NCBI GenBank assembly: GCA_977017575.1
Contig: CDRNVI010000083.1
Span: 248,001-312,000 of the forward strand
Length of the DNA stretch: 64,000 nt
Origin: Paramoeba atlantica
Taxonomy: Eukaryota > Discosea
Reading direction: 5' to 3'
Shown: in pieces, positions 45,801-57,400 of the stretch
Layout of the letters: each line of letters opens with the position of its first letter
How positions within the stretch are numbered: the stretch's first letter is position 1
Made by a program: the position numbers and the translations under genes
The notes under the pieces: model-generated
What the model was told of the DNA's origin: nothing
What the model saw: the letters and a program-made list of their open reading frames with translations, nothing else
The model's database searches: none

Positions 45801-48800
45801 ACCCTTTCTTTTGTTAAGCCCCTTTCTTTTGTTAAGCCCCTTTCTTTTGTTAAGACCCTTTCTTTTGTTAAGACCCTTTCTTTTGTTAAGACCCTTTCTT
45901 TTGTTAAGCCCCTTTCTTTTGTTAAGACCCTTTCTTTTGTTAAGACCCTTTCTTTTGTTAAGACCCTTTCTTTTGTTAAGACCCTTTCTTTTGTTAAGAC
46001 CCTTTCTTTTATAAAGACCCTTTCTTTTGTTAAGACCCTTTCTTTTGTTAAGCCCCTTTCTTTTGTTAAGCCCCTTTCTTTTGTTAAGACCCTTTCTTTT
46101 GTTAAGCCCCTTTCTTTTGTTAAGCCCCTTTCTTTTGTTAAGACCCTTTCTTTTGTTAAGACCCTTTCTTTTGTTAAGACCCTTTCTTTTGTTAAGACCC
46201 TTTCTTTTGTTAAGCCCCTTTCTTTTGTTAAGACCCTTTCTTTTGTTAAGACCCTTTCTTTTGTTAAGACCCTTTCTTTTGTTAAGACCCTTTCTTTTGT
46301 TAAGACCCTTTCTTTTGTTAAGCCCCTTTCTTTTGTTAAGACCCTTTCTTTTGTTAAGACCCTTTCTTTTGTTAAGACCCTTTCTTTTGTTAAGACCCTT
46401 TCTTTTGTTAAGACCCTTTCTTTTGTTAAGACCCTTTCTTTTGTTAAAACCCTTTCTTTTGTTAAGCCCCTTTCTTTTGTTAAGCCCCTTTCTTTTGTTA
46501 AGACCCTTTCTTTTGTTAAGCCCCTTTCTTTTGTTAAGACCCTTTCTTTTGTTAAGACCCTTTCTTTTGTTAAGACCCTTTCTTTTGTTAAGCCCCTTTC
46601 TTTTGTTAAGACCCTTTCTTTTGTTAAGACCCTTTCTTTTGTTAAGCCCCTTTCTTTTGTTAAGACCCTTTCTTTTGTTAAGCCCCTTTCTTTTGTTAAG
46701 ACCCTTTCTTTTGTTAAGACCCTTTCTTTTGTTAAGACCCTTTCTTTTGTTAAGACCCTTTCTTTTGTTAAGACCCTTTCTTTTGTTAAAACCCTTTCTT
46801 TTGTTAAGCCCCTTTCTTTTGTTAAGACCCTTTCTTTTGTTATGACCCTTTCTTTTGTTAAAACCCTTTCTTTTGTTAAGCCCCTTTCTTTTGTTAAGAC
46901 CCTTTCTTTTGCTAAGACCCTTCCTTTTGTTAAGACCCTTTCTTTTGTTAAGACCCTTTCTTTTGTTAAGACCCTTTCTTTTGTTAAGACCCTTTCTTTT
47001 GTTAAGACCCTTTCTTTTGTTAAGACCCTTTCTTTTGTTAAGACCCTTTCTTTTGTTAAGACCCTTTCTTTTGTTAAGACCCTTTCTTTTGTTAAGACCC
47101 TTTCTTTTGTTAAGACCCTTTCTTTTGTTAAGACCCTTTCTTTTGTTAAGACCCTTTCTTTTGTTAAGACCCTTTCTTTTGTTAAGACCCTTTCTTTTGT
47201 TAAGACCCTTTCTTTTATTAAGATCCTTTCTTTTGTTAAGACCCTTTCTTTTGTTAAGCCCCTTTCTTTTGTTAAGCCCCTTTCTTTTGTTAAGCCCCTT
47301 TCTTTTGTTAAGACCCTTTCTTTTGTTAAGCCCCTTTCTTTTGTTAAGACCCTTTCTTTTGTTAAGACCCTTTCTTTTGTTAAGACCTTTTCTTTTGTTA
47401 AGACCCTTTCTTTTGTTAAGCCCCTTTCTTTTGTTAAGACCCTTTCTTTTGTTAAGACCCTTTCTTTTGTTAAGACCCTTTCTTTTGTTAAGACCCTTTC
47501 TTTTGTTAAGACCCTTTCTTTTGTTAAAACCCTTTCTTTTGTTAAGCCCCTTTCTTTTGTTAAGACCCTTTCTTTTGTTAAAACCCTTTCTTTTGTTAAG
47601 ACCCTTTCTTTTGTTAAGCCCCTTTCTTTTGTTAAGACCCTTTCTTTTGTTAAGACCCTTTCTTTTGTTAAGCCCCTTTCTTTTGTTAAGCCCCTTTCTT
47701 TTGTTAAGACCCTTTCTTTTGTTAAGACCCTTTCTTTTGTTAAGCCCCTTTCTTTTGTTAAGACCTTTTCTTTTGTTAAGCCCCTTTTTTTTGTTAAGAC
47801 CCTTTCTTTTGTTAAGACCCTTTCTTTTGTTAAGACCCTTTCTTTTGTTAAGACCCTTTCTTTTGTTAAGACCCTTTCTTTTGTTAAAACCCTTTCTTTT
47901 GTTAAGCCCCTTTCTTTTGTTAAGACCCTTTCTTTTGTTAAGACCCTTTCTTTTGTTAAGACCCTTTCTTTTGTTAAGCCCCTTTCTTTTGTTAAGACCC
48001 TTTCTTTTGTTAAGACCCTTTCTTTTGTTAAGACCCTTTCTTTTGTTAAGACCCTTTCTTTTGTTAAAACCCTTTCTTTTGTTAAGCCCCTTTCTTTTGT
48101 TAAGCCCCTTTCTTTTGTTAAGACCCTTTCTTTTGTTAAGACCCTTTCTTTTGTTAAGACCCTTTCTTTTGTTAAGACCCTTTCTTTTGTTAAGACCCTT
48201 TCTTTTGTTAAGACCCTTTCTTTTGTTAAGACCCTTTCTTTTGTTAAGCCCCTTTCTTTTGTTAAGACCCTTTCTTTTGTTAAGACCCTTTCTTTTGTTA
48301 AGACCCTTTCTTTTGTTAAGCCCCTTTTTTTTGTTAAGACCCTTTCTTTTGTTAAGACCCTTTCTTTTGTTAAGACCCTTTCTTTTGTTAAGACCCTTTC
48401 TTTTGTTAAGCCCCTTTCTTTTGTTAAGACCCTTTCTTTTGTTAAGACCCTTTCTTTTGTTAAGACCCTTTCTTTTGTTAAGCCCCTTTTTTTTGTTAAG
48501 ACCCTTTCTTTTGTTAAGACCCTTTCTTTTGTTAAGACCCTTTCTTTTGTTAAGACCCTTTCTTTTGTTAAGACCCTTTCTTTTGTTAAGACCCTTTCTT
48601 TTGTTAAGACCCTTTCTTTTGCTAAGACCCTTCCTTTTGTTAAGACCCTTTCTTTTGTTAAGACCCTTTCTTTTGTTAAGACCCTTTCTTTTGTTAAGAC
48701 CCTTTCTTTTGTTAAGACCCTTTCTTTTGCTAAGACCCTTCCTTTTGTTAAGCCCCTTTTTTTTGTTAAGACCCTTTCTTTTGTTAAGACCCTTTCTTTT

Positions 48801-50401
48801 GTTAAGACCCTTTCTTTTGTTAAGACCCTTTCTTTTGTTAAGACCCTTTCTTTTGCTAAGACCCTTCCTTTTGTTAAGACCCTTTCTTTTGTTAAGACCC
48901 TTTCTTTTGTTAAGACCCTTTCTTTTGTTAAGACCCTTTCTTTTGTTAAGCCCCTTTCTTTTGTTAAGCCCCTTTCTTTTGTTAAGACCCTTTCTTTTGT
49001 TAAGACCCTTTCTTTTGTTAAGACCCTTTCTTTTGTTAAGACCTTTTCTTTTGTTAAGACCCTTTCTTTTGTTAAGCCCCTTTCTTTTGTTAAGACCCTT
49101 TCTTTTGTTAAGACCCTTTCTTTTGTTAAGACCCTTTCTTTTGTTAAGACCCTTTCTTTTGTTAAGACCCTTTCTTTTGTTAAGACCCTTTCTTTTGTTA
49201 AGACCCTTTCTTTTGTTAAAACCCTTTCTTTTGTTAAGCCCCTTTCTTTTGTTAAGACCCTTTCTTTTGTTAAAACCCTTTCTTTTGTTAAGCCCCTTTC
49301 TTTTGTTAAGCCCCTTTCTTTTGTTAAGACCCTTTCTTTTGTTAAGACCCTTTCTTTTGTTAAGCCCCTTTCTTTTGTTAAGACCCTTTCTTTTGTTAAG
49401 AACCTTTCTTTTGTTAAGACCCTTTCTTTTGTTAAGACCCTTTCTTTTGTTAAGCCCCTTTCTTTTGTTAAGCCCCTTTCTTTTGTTAAGACCCTTTCTT
49501 TTGTTAAGACCCTTTCTTTTGTTAAGCCCCTTTCTTTTGTTAAGACCTTTTCTTTTGTTAAGCCCCTTTTTTTTGTTAAGACCCTTTCTTTTGTTAAGAC
49601 CCTTTCTTTTGTTAAGACCCTTTCTTTTGTTAAGACCCTTTCTTTTGTTAAGACCCTTTCTTTTGTTAAAACCCTTTCTTTTGTTAAGCCCCTTTCTTTT
49701 GTTAAGACCCTTTCTTTTGTTAAGACCCTTTCTTTTGTTAAGACCCTTTCTTTTGTTAAGCCCCTTTCTTTTGTTAAGACCATTTCTTTTGTTAAGACCC
49801 TTTCTTTTGTTAAGACCCTTTCTTTTGTTAAGACCCTTTCTTTTGTTAAAACCCTTTCTTTTGTTAAGCCCCTTTCTTTTGTTAAGCCCCTTTCTTTTGT
49901 TAAGACCCTTTCTTTTGTTAAGACCCTTTCTTTTGTTAAGACCCTTTCTTTTGTTAAGACCCTTTCTTTTGTTAAGACCCTTTCTTTTGTTAAGACCCTT
50001 TCTTTTGTTAAGACCCTTTCTTTTGTTAAGCCCCTTTCTTTTGTTAAGACCCTTTCTTTTGTTAAGACCCTTTCTTTTGTTAAGACCCTTTCTTTTGTTA
50101 AGCCCCTTTTTTTTGTTAAGACCCTTTCTTTTGTTAAGACCCTTTCTTTTGTTAAGACCCTTTCTTTTGTTAAGACCCTTTCTTTTGTTAAGCCCCTTTC
50201 TTTTGTTAAGACCCTTTCTTTTGTTAAGACCCTTTCTTTTGTTAAGACCCTTTCTTTTGTTAAGCCCCTTTTTTTTGTTAAGACCCTTTCTTTTGTTAAG
50301 ACCCTTTCTTTTGTTAAGACCCTTTCTTTTGTTAAGACCCTTTCTTTTGTTAAGACCCTTTCTTTTGTTAAGACCCTTTCTTTTGTTAAGACCCTTTCTT
50401 T
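33838..50401. repeat. Giant 18-bp satellite array, part 1 (about 920 copies)
   Basis: Head-to-tail units of AAGACCCTTTCTTTTGTT. The main variant is AAGCCCC in place of AAGACCC. Rare variants include GCTAAGACCCTTCC, TTATTAAGATCC, AAGAACC, TTAAAACCC, AAGACCTTTTC and CCCCTTTTTTTTG. Rare variants recur in clusters, showing block-wise duplication. Two frames on each strand never meet a stop (KTLSFV and RPFLLL forward; NKRKGL and TKERVL reverse). The resulting frames of several thousand codons have no start, promoter or conservation logic and are not genes. Confidence 0.98.
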
Positions 50402-50635
50402 GGCTCCACGGGCACTTCCGTGAGTTTTTGAGACACTTCGATGATTTCTCACCGAAGTGCCTACGTGTCACAGGGTGACTCATCGAAACGTCAATCTTCT
50501 CATCGGAGGTGATTTTAATTGCTTTGGAAAGAAAAAAATCGAGAACATGAAAATAAGAAAGCGGCGACACTGAGAATCTGTGTCTGCCACTTCCGCAGGT
50601 TTGTGTATTTGTTTTCCTATACTACGACACCTAGT

Positions 50636-50908
50636 TTACGTGTCTGGAGGCAAGGCCCAACTTTGAGAGAAGCCCACTTCTGGAGGCAAAAGCCCCCGTT
50701 TGCGAGCAAGGCCCAACTGTGAGCGTAGCCCTGGGACATAATTATATTTTTTGGCGACCCGCGCGCTCCATGCGGAGGTGGTGGATATTAGCACGGCGGG
50801 CGGATGAGTTGGCATCACGGCCTTCTTTTTCCATCGGGCACGAGGGAGCGGCAAAATCTCAGGAGCTACTCCTGATTCTTTTGCTTTGGAGCGTGTGAAC
50901 ACTCCCAT
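50636..50908 (-). CDS. Short ORF headed by a spliced leader, 90 residues
   Basis: The ATG at 50908 follows the SL (50968-50932) after a 23-base pyrimidine-rich leader, so the start is well placed. The protein (MGVFTRSKAKESG ...) is basic, rich in Arg, Lys, Pro and Leu, with no recognised domain. It probably represents the 5' end of a retrotransposed mRNA later captured by the Mutator-like element. The C-terminal third runs through imperfect repeats (LGLARKRGLLPPE), so the natural stop may be lost. Confidence 0.45.
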   Translation of the reverse strand: MGVFTRSKAKESGVAPEILPLPRARWKKKAVMPTHPPAVLISTTSAWSARVAKKYNYVPGLRSQLGLARKRGLLPPEVGFSQSWALPPDT

Positions 50909-50931
50909 GAAAGGTAAAAAAAGTAAATAAT

Positions 50932-50968
50932 CAACAAGGTACAGAAACTGTATCTTTATCGTTAAAGA
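50932..50968 (-). other. Spliced-leader sequence, 37 bases, minus strand
   Basis: Identical in its 37 bases to 24691-24727. It is followed on the minus strand by a pyrimidine-rich leader and an ATG. Its neighbours on both sides differ from those of the other two SL copies, which shows where the SL ends. Confidence 0.85.
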
Positions 50969-50997
50969 TTATTGTACGTGTGCTTCTCTCTAGATTC

Positions 50998-51187
50998 GTG
51001 GGAAGCAATTTGCGAAGCCCAACTACCTTGATAACAAATTTTAGTACCCATTTTGGCCGCGCGGGGGCCCCCGCGTGAGCGGGGGTGCGCGCGGCCGCGA
51101 AACGGCGAGGGCCCGCGTGAGCGGGGCTGAGCCGTACCCCGCGTAGGATTCCCCTGTTCGTCGTTAGTGGGAAGCAATTTGCGAAGC
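50998..51187. repeat. Direct repeat bracketing two GC-rich hairpins
   Basis: GTGGGAAGCAATTTGCGAAG occurs at 50998-51017 and 51168-51187. Between them CCCCGCGTGAGCGGGG (about 51070-51085) and CCCGCGTGAGCGGGG (about 51112-51126) each form a stem with a GTGA loop (a GNRA tetraloop if transcribed). A second direct repeat, GTCTGCCACTTCCGCAGG, lies at about 50582-50599 and 51310-51327. Confidence 0.8.
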
Positions 51188-51469
51188 TCACTGAATTTCG
51201 TAGTTTTCGCTACGCAGGCGTTGTCAACGTATATAGTGAAGTGTAGGATACTGAACGCACGGAAAATGAAAATCGCGCTGGCGCGCGGGTCGCGCACTGA
51301 GAACCTATGTCTGCCACTTCCGCAGGATTGTGTATTTGTTTTTTAGTCGAAAATGCAGCTACCACCTCAAAAGTAATTAAAATCACCTTCGATGAGTTTC
51401 TTTCGTTTCGATGATTTTCGTTTTGACACGTGGGCGTTTCGATGAGTACTCACGGAAGTGTCCTCGTAC

Positions 51470-54400
51470 CCCTTTCTTTTGCTAAGACCCTTCCTTTTGT
51501 TAAGACCCTTTCTTTTGTTAAGACCCTTTCTTTTGTTAAGACCCTTTCTTTTGTTAAGACCCTTTCTTTTGTTAAGACCCTTTCTTTTGCTAAGACCCTT
51601 CCTTTTGTTAAGCCCCTTTTTTTTGTTAAGACCCTTTCTTTTGTTAAGACCCTTTCTTTTGTTAAGACCCTTTCTTTTGTTAAGACCCTTTCTTTTGTTA
51701 AGACCCTTTCTTTTGTTAAGACCCTTTCTTTTGCTAAGACCCTTCCTTTTGTTAAGACCCTTTCTTTTGTTAAGACCCTTTCTTTTGTTAAGACCCTTTC
51801 TTTTGTTAAGACCCTTTCTTTTGTTAAGCCCCTTTCTTTTGTTAAGCCCCTTTCTTTTGTTAAGACCCTTTCTTTTGTTAAGACCCTTTCTTTTGTTAAG
51901 ACCTTTTCTTTTGTTAAGACCCTTTCTTTTGTTAAGCCCCTTTCTTTTGTTAAGACCCTTTCTTTTGTTAAGACCCTTTCTTTTGTTAAGACCCTTTCTT
52001 TTGTTAAGACCCTTTCTTTTGTTAAGACCCTTTCTTTTGTTAAGACCCTTTCTTTTGTTAAAACCCTTTCTTTTGTTAAGCCCCTTTCTTTTGTTAAGAC
52101 CCTTTCTTTTGTTAAAACCCTTTCTTTTGTTAAGCCCCTTTCTTTTGTTAAGCCCCTTTCTTTTGTTAAGACCCTTTCTTTTGTTAAGACCCTTTCTTTT
52201 GTTAAGCCCCTTTCTTTTGTTAAGACCCTTTCTTTTGTTAAGAACCTTTCTTTTGTTAAGACCCTTTCTTTTGTTAAGACCCTTTCTTTTGTTAAGACCC
52301 TTTCTTTTGTTAAGACCCTTTCTTTTGTTAAGACCTTTTCTTTTGTTAAGACCCTTTCTTTTGTTAAGACCCTTTCTTTTGTTAAGCCCCTTTCTTTTGT
52401 TAAGACCCTTTCTTTTGTTAAGCCCCTTTCTTTTGTTAAGCCCCTTTCTTTTGTTAAGACCCTTTCTTTTGTTAAGCCCCTTTCTTTTGTTAAGACCCTT
52501 TCTTTTGTTAAGACCCTTTCTTTTGTTAAGACCCTTTCTTTTGTTAAGCCCCTTTCTTTTGTTGAGACCCTTTCTTTTGTTAAGACCCTTTCTTTTGTTA
52601 AGACCCTTTCTTTTGTTAAGACCCTTTCTTTTGTTAAGACCCTTTCTTTTGTTAAGACCCTTTCTTTTGTTAAAACCCTTTCTTTTGTTAAGCCCCTTTC
52701 TTTTGTTAAGCCCCTTTCTTTTGTTAAGACCCTTTCTTTTGTTAAGACCCTTTCTTTTGTTAAGACCCTTTCTTTTGTTAAGACCCTTTCTTTTGTTAAG
52801 CCCCTTTCTTTTGTTAAGACCCTTTCTTTTGTTAAGACCCTTTCTTTTGTTAAGACCCTTTCTTTTGTTAAGACGCTTTCTTTTGTTAAGACCCTTTCTT
52901 TTGTTAAGCCCCTTTCTTTTGTTAAGACCCTTTCTTTTGTTAAGACCCTTTCTTTTGTTAAGCCCCTTTCTTTTGTTAAGACCCTTTCTTTTGTTAAGAA
53001 CCTTTCTTTTGTTAAGACCCTTTCTTTTGTTAAGACCCTTTCTTTTGTTAAGACCCTTTCTTTTGTTAAGACCCTTTCTTTTGTTAAGACCTTTTCTTTT
53101 GTTAAGACCCTTTCTTTTGTTAAGACCCTTTCTTTTGTTAAGCCCCTTTCTTTTGTTAAGACCCTTTCTTTTGTTAAGCCCCTTTCTTTTGTTAAGCCCC
53201 TTTCTTTTGTTAAGACCCTTTCTTTTGTTAAGCCCCTTTCTTTTGTTAAGACCCTTTCTTTTGTTAAGACCCTTTCTTTTGTTAAGACCCTTTCTTTTGT
53301 TAAGACCCTTTCTTTTGTTAAGCCCCTTTCTTTTGTTAAGCCCCTTTCTTTTGTTAAGACCCTTTCTTTTGTTAAGACCCTTTCTTTTGTTAAGCCCCTT
53401 TCTTTTGTTAAGACCTTTTCTTTTGTTAAGCCCCTTTTTTTTGTTAAGACCCTTTCTTTTGTTAAGACCCTTTCTTTTGTTAAGACCCTTTCTTTTGTTA
53501 AGACCCTTTCTTTTGTTAAGACCCTTTCTTTTGTTAAAACCCTTTCTTTTGTTAAGCCCCTTTCTTTTGTTAAGACCCTTTCTTTTGTTAAGACCCTTTC
53601 TTTTGTTAAGACCCTTTCTTTTGTTAAGCCCCTTTCTTTTGTTAAGACCCTTTCTTTTGTTAAGACCCTTTCTTTTGTTAAGACCCTTTCTTTTGTTAAG
53701 ACCCTTTCTTTTGTTAAAACCCTTTCTTTTGTTAAGCCCCTTTCTTTTGTTAAGCCCCTTTCTTTTGTTAAGACCCTTTCTTTTGTTAAGACCCTTTCTT
53801 TTGTTAAGACCCTTTCTTTTGTTAAGACCCTTTCTTTTGTTAAGACCCTTTCTTTTGTTAAGACCCTTTCTTTTGTTAAGACCCTTTCTTTTGTTAAGCC
53901 CCTTTCTTTTGTTAAGACCCTTTCTTTTGTTAAGACCCTTTCTTTTGTTAAGACCCTTTCTTTTGTTAAGCCCCTTTTTTTTGTTAAGACCCTTTCTTTT
54001 GTTAAGACCCTTTCTTTTGTTAAGACCCTTTCTTTTGTTAAGACCCTTTCTTTTGTTAAGCCCCTTTCTTTTGTTAAGACCCTTTCTTTTGTTAAGACCC
54101 TTTCTTTTGTTAAGACCCTTTCTTTTGTTAAGCCCCTTTTTTTTGTTAAGACCCTTTCTTTTGTTAAGACCCTTTCTTTTGTTAAGACCCTTTCTTTTGT
54201 TAAGACCCTTTCTTTTGTTAAGACCCTTTCTTTTGTTAAGACCCTTTCTTTTGTTAAGACCCTTTCTTTTGCTAAGACCCTTCCTTTTGTTAAGACCCTT
54301 TCTTTTGTTAAGACCCTTTCTTTTGTTAAGACCCTTTCTTTTGTTAAGACCCTTTCTTTTGTTAAGACCCTTTCTTTTGCTAAGACCCTTCCTTTTGTTA

Positions 54401-57400
54401 AGCCCCTTTTTTTTGTTAAGACCCTTTCTTTTGTTAAGACCCTTTCTTTTGTTAAGACCCTTTCTTTTGTTAAGACCCTTTCTTTTGTTAAGACCCTTTC
54501 TTTTGTTAAGACCCTTTCTTTTGCTAAGACCCTTCCTTTTGTTAAGACCCTTTCTTTTGTTAAGACCCTTTCTTTTGTTAAGACCCTTTCTTTTGTTAAG
54601 ACCCTTTCTTTTGTTAAGCCCCTTTCTTTTGTTAAGCCCCTTTCTTTTGTTAAGACCCTTTCTTTTGTTAAGACCCTTTCTTTTGTTAAGACCCTTTCTT
54701 TTGTTAAGACCCTTTCTTTTGTTAAGCCCCTTTCTTTTGTTAAGACCCTTTCTTTTGTTAAGACCCTTTCTTTTGTTAAGACCCTTTCTTTTGTTAAGAC
54801 CCTTTCTTTTGTTAAGACCCTTTCTTTTGTTAAGACCCTTTCTTTTGTTAAAACCCTTTCTTTTGTTAAGCCCCTTTCTTTTGTTAAGCCCCTTTCTTTT
54901 GTTAAGACCCTTTCTTTTGTTAAGCCCCTTTCTTTTGTTAAGACCCTTTCTTTTGTTAAGACCCTTTCTTTTGTTAAGACCCTTTCTTTTGTTAAGCCCC
55001 TTTCTTTTGTTAAGACCCTTTCTTTTGTTAAGACCCTTTCTTTTGTTAAGCCCCTTTCTTTTGTTAAGACCCTTTCTTTTGTTAAGACCCTTTCTTTTGT
55101 TAAGACCCTTTCTTTTGTTAAGACCCTTTCTTTTGTTAAGACCCTTTCTTTTGTTAAGCCCCTTTCTTTTGTTAAGACCCTTTCTTTTGTTAAGACCCTT
55201 TCTTTTGTTAAGACCCTTTCTTTTGTTAAGACCCTTTCTTTTGTTAAGACCCTTTCTTTTGTTAAGACCCTTTCTTTTGTTAAAACCCTTTCTTTTGTTA
55301 AGCCCCTTTCTTTTGTTAAGCCCCTTTCTTTTGTTAAGACCCTTTCTTTTGTTAAGCCCCTTTCTTTTGTTAAGACCCTTTCTTTTGTTAAGACCCTTTC
55401 TTTTGTTAAGACCCTTTCTTTTGTTAAGCCCCTTTCTTTTGTTAAGACCCTTTCTTTTGTTAAGACCCTTTCTTTTGTTAAGCCCCTTTCTTTTGTTAAG
55501 ACCCTTTCTTTTGTTAAGCCCCTTTCTTTTGTTAAGACCCTTTCTTTTGTTAAGACCCTTTCTTTTGTTAAGACCCTTTCTTTTGTTAAGACCCTTTCTT
55601 TTGTTAAGACCCTTTCTTTTGTTAAGACCCTTTCTTTTGTTAAGACCCTTTCTTTTGTTAAGCCCCTTTCTTTTGTTAAGCCCCTTTCTTTTGTTAAGAC
55701 CCTTTCTTTTGTTAAGACCCTTTCTTTTGTTAAGACCCTTTCTTTTGTTAAGACCTTTTCTTTTGTTAAGACCCTTTCTTTTGTTAAGCCCCTTTCTTTT
55801 GTTAAGACCCTTTCTTTTGTTAAGACCCTTTCTTTTGTTAAGACCCTTTCTTTTGTTAAGACCCTTTCTTTTGTTAAGACCCTTTCTTTTGTTAAGACCC
55901 TTTCTTTTGTTAAAACCCTTTCTTTTGTTAAGCCCCTTTCTTTTGTTAAGACCCTTTCTTTTGTTAAAACCCTTTCTTTTGTTAAGCCCCTTTCTTTTGT
56001 TAAGCCCCTTTCTTTTGTTAAGACCCTTTCTTTTGTTAAGACCCTTTCTTTTGTTAAGCCCCTTTCTTTTGTTAAGACCCTTTCTTTTGTTAAGAACCTT
56101 TCTTTTGTTAAGACCCTTTCTTTTGTTAAGACCCTTTCTTTTGTTAAGACCCTTTCTTTTGTTAAGACCCTTTCTTTTGTTAAGACCTTTTCTTTTGTTA
56201 AGACCCTTTCTTTTGTTAAGACCCTTTCTTTTGTTAAGCCCCTTTCTTTTGTTAAGACCCTTTCTTTTGTTAAGCCCCTTTCTTTTGTTAAGCCCCTTTC
56301 TTTTGTTAAGACCCTTTCTTTTGTTAAGCCCCTTTCTTTTGTTAAGACCCTTTCTTTTGTTAAGACCCTTTCTTTTGTTAAGACCCTTTCTTTTGTTAAG
56401 CCCCTTTCTTTTGTTAAGACCCTTTCTTTTGTTAAGACCCTTTCTTTTGTTAAGACCCTTTCTTTTGTTAAGACCCTTTCTTTTGTTAAGACCCTTTCTT
56501 TTGTTAAGACCCTTTCTTTTGTTAAAACCCTTTCTTTTGTTAAGCCCCTTTCTTTTGTTAAGCCCCTTTCTTTTGTTAAGACCCTTTCTTTTGTTAAGAC
56601 CCTTTCTTTTGTTAAGACCCTTTCTTTTGTTAAGACCCTTTCTTTTGTTAAGCCCCTTTCTTTTGTTAAGACCCTTTCTTTTGTTAAGACCCTTTCTTTT
56701 GTTAAGACCCTTTCTTTTGTTAAGACCCTTTCTTTTGTTAAGACCCTTTCTTTTATTAAGACCCTTTCTTTTGTTAAGACCCTTTCTTTTGTTAAGCCCC
56801 TTTCTTTTGTTAAGCCCCTTTCTTTTGTTAAGACCCTTTCTTTTGTTAAGCCCCTTTCTTTTGTTAAGCCCCTTTCTTTTGTTAAGACCCTTTCTTTTGT
56901 TAAGACTCTTTCTTTTGTTAAGCCCCTTTCTTTTGTTAAGACCCTTTCTTTTGTTAAGACCCTTTCTTTTGTTAAGACCCTTTCTTTTGTTAAGACCCTT
57001 TCTTTTGTTAAGACCCTTTCTTTTGTTAAGCCCCTTTCTTTTGTTAAGACCCTTTCTTTTGTTAAGACCCTTTCTTTTGTTAAGACCCTTTCTTTTGTTA
57101 AGACCCTTTCTTTTGTTAAGACCCTTTCTTTTGTTAAGACCCTTTCTTTTGTTAAAACCCTTTCTTTTGTTAAGCCCCTTTCTTTTGTTAAGCCCCTTTC
57201 TTTTGTTAAGACCCTTTCTTTTGTTAAGCCCCTTTCTTTTGTTAAGACCCTTTCTTTTGTTAAGACCCTTTCTTTTGTTAAGACCCTTTCTTTTGTTAAG
57301 ACCCTTTCTTTTGTTAAGACCCTTTCTTTTGTTAAAACCCTTTCTTTTGTTAAGCCCCTTTCTTTTGTTAAGACCCTTTCTTTTGTTAAAACCCTTTCTT

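Larger units (their letters stand above)
50402..51469. mobile_element. 1,068-bp non-autonomous Mutator-like element inside the satellite
   Basis: It interrupts the array with a 10-bp duplication of satellite sequence, CCCTTTCTTT, at 50392-50401 and 51470-51479. The ends are imperfect inverted repeats over about 115 bp (shared CACTTCCGTGAGT, ACGTGTCA, ACTCATCGAAACG, AGGTGATTTTAATT). Long inverted ends and a 9-10 bp duplication are typical of MULEs. No transposase is present. The interior holds internal direct repeats, an SL copy and a short ORF. Confidence 0.75.
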
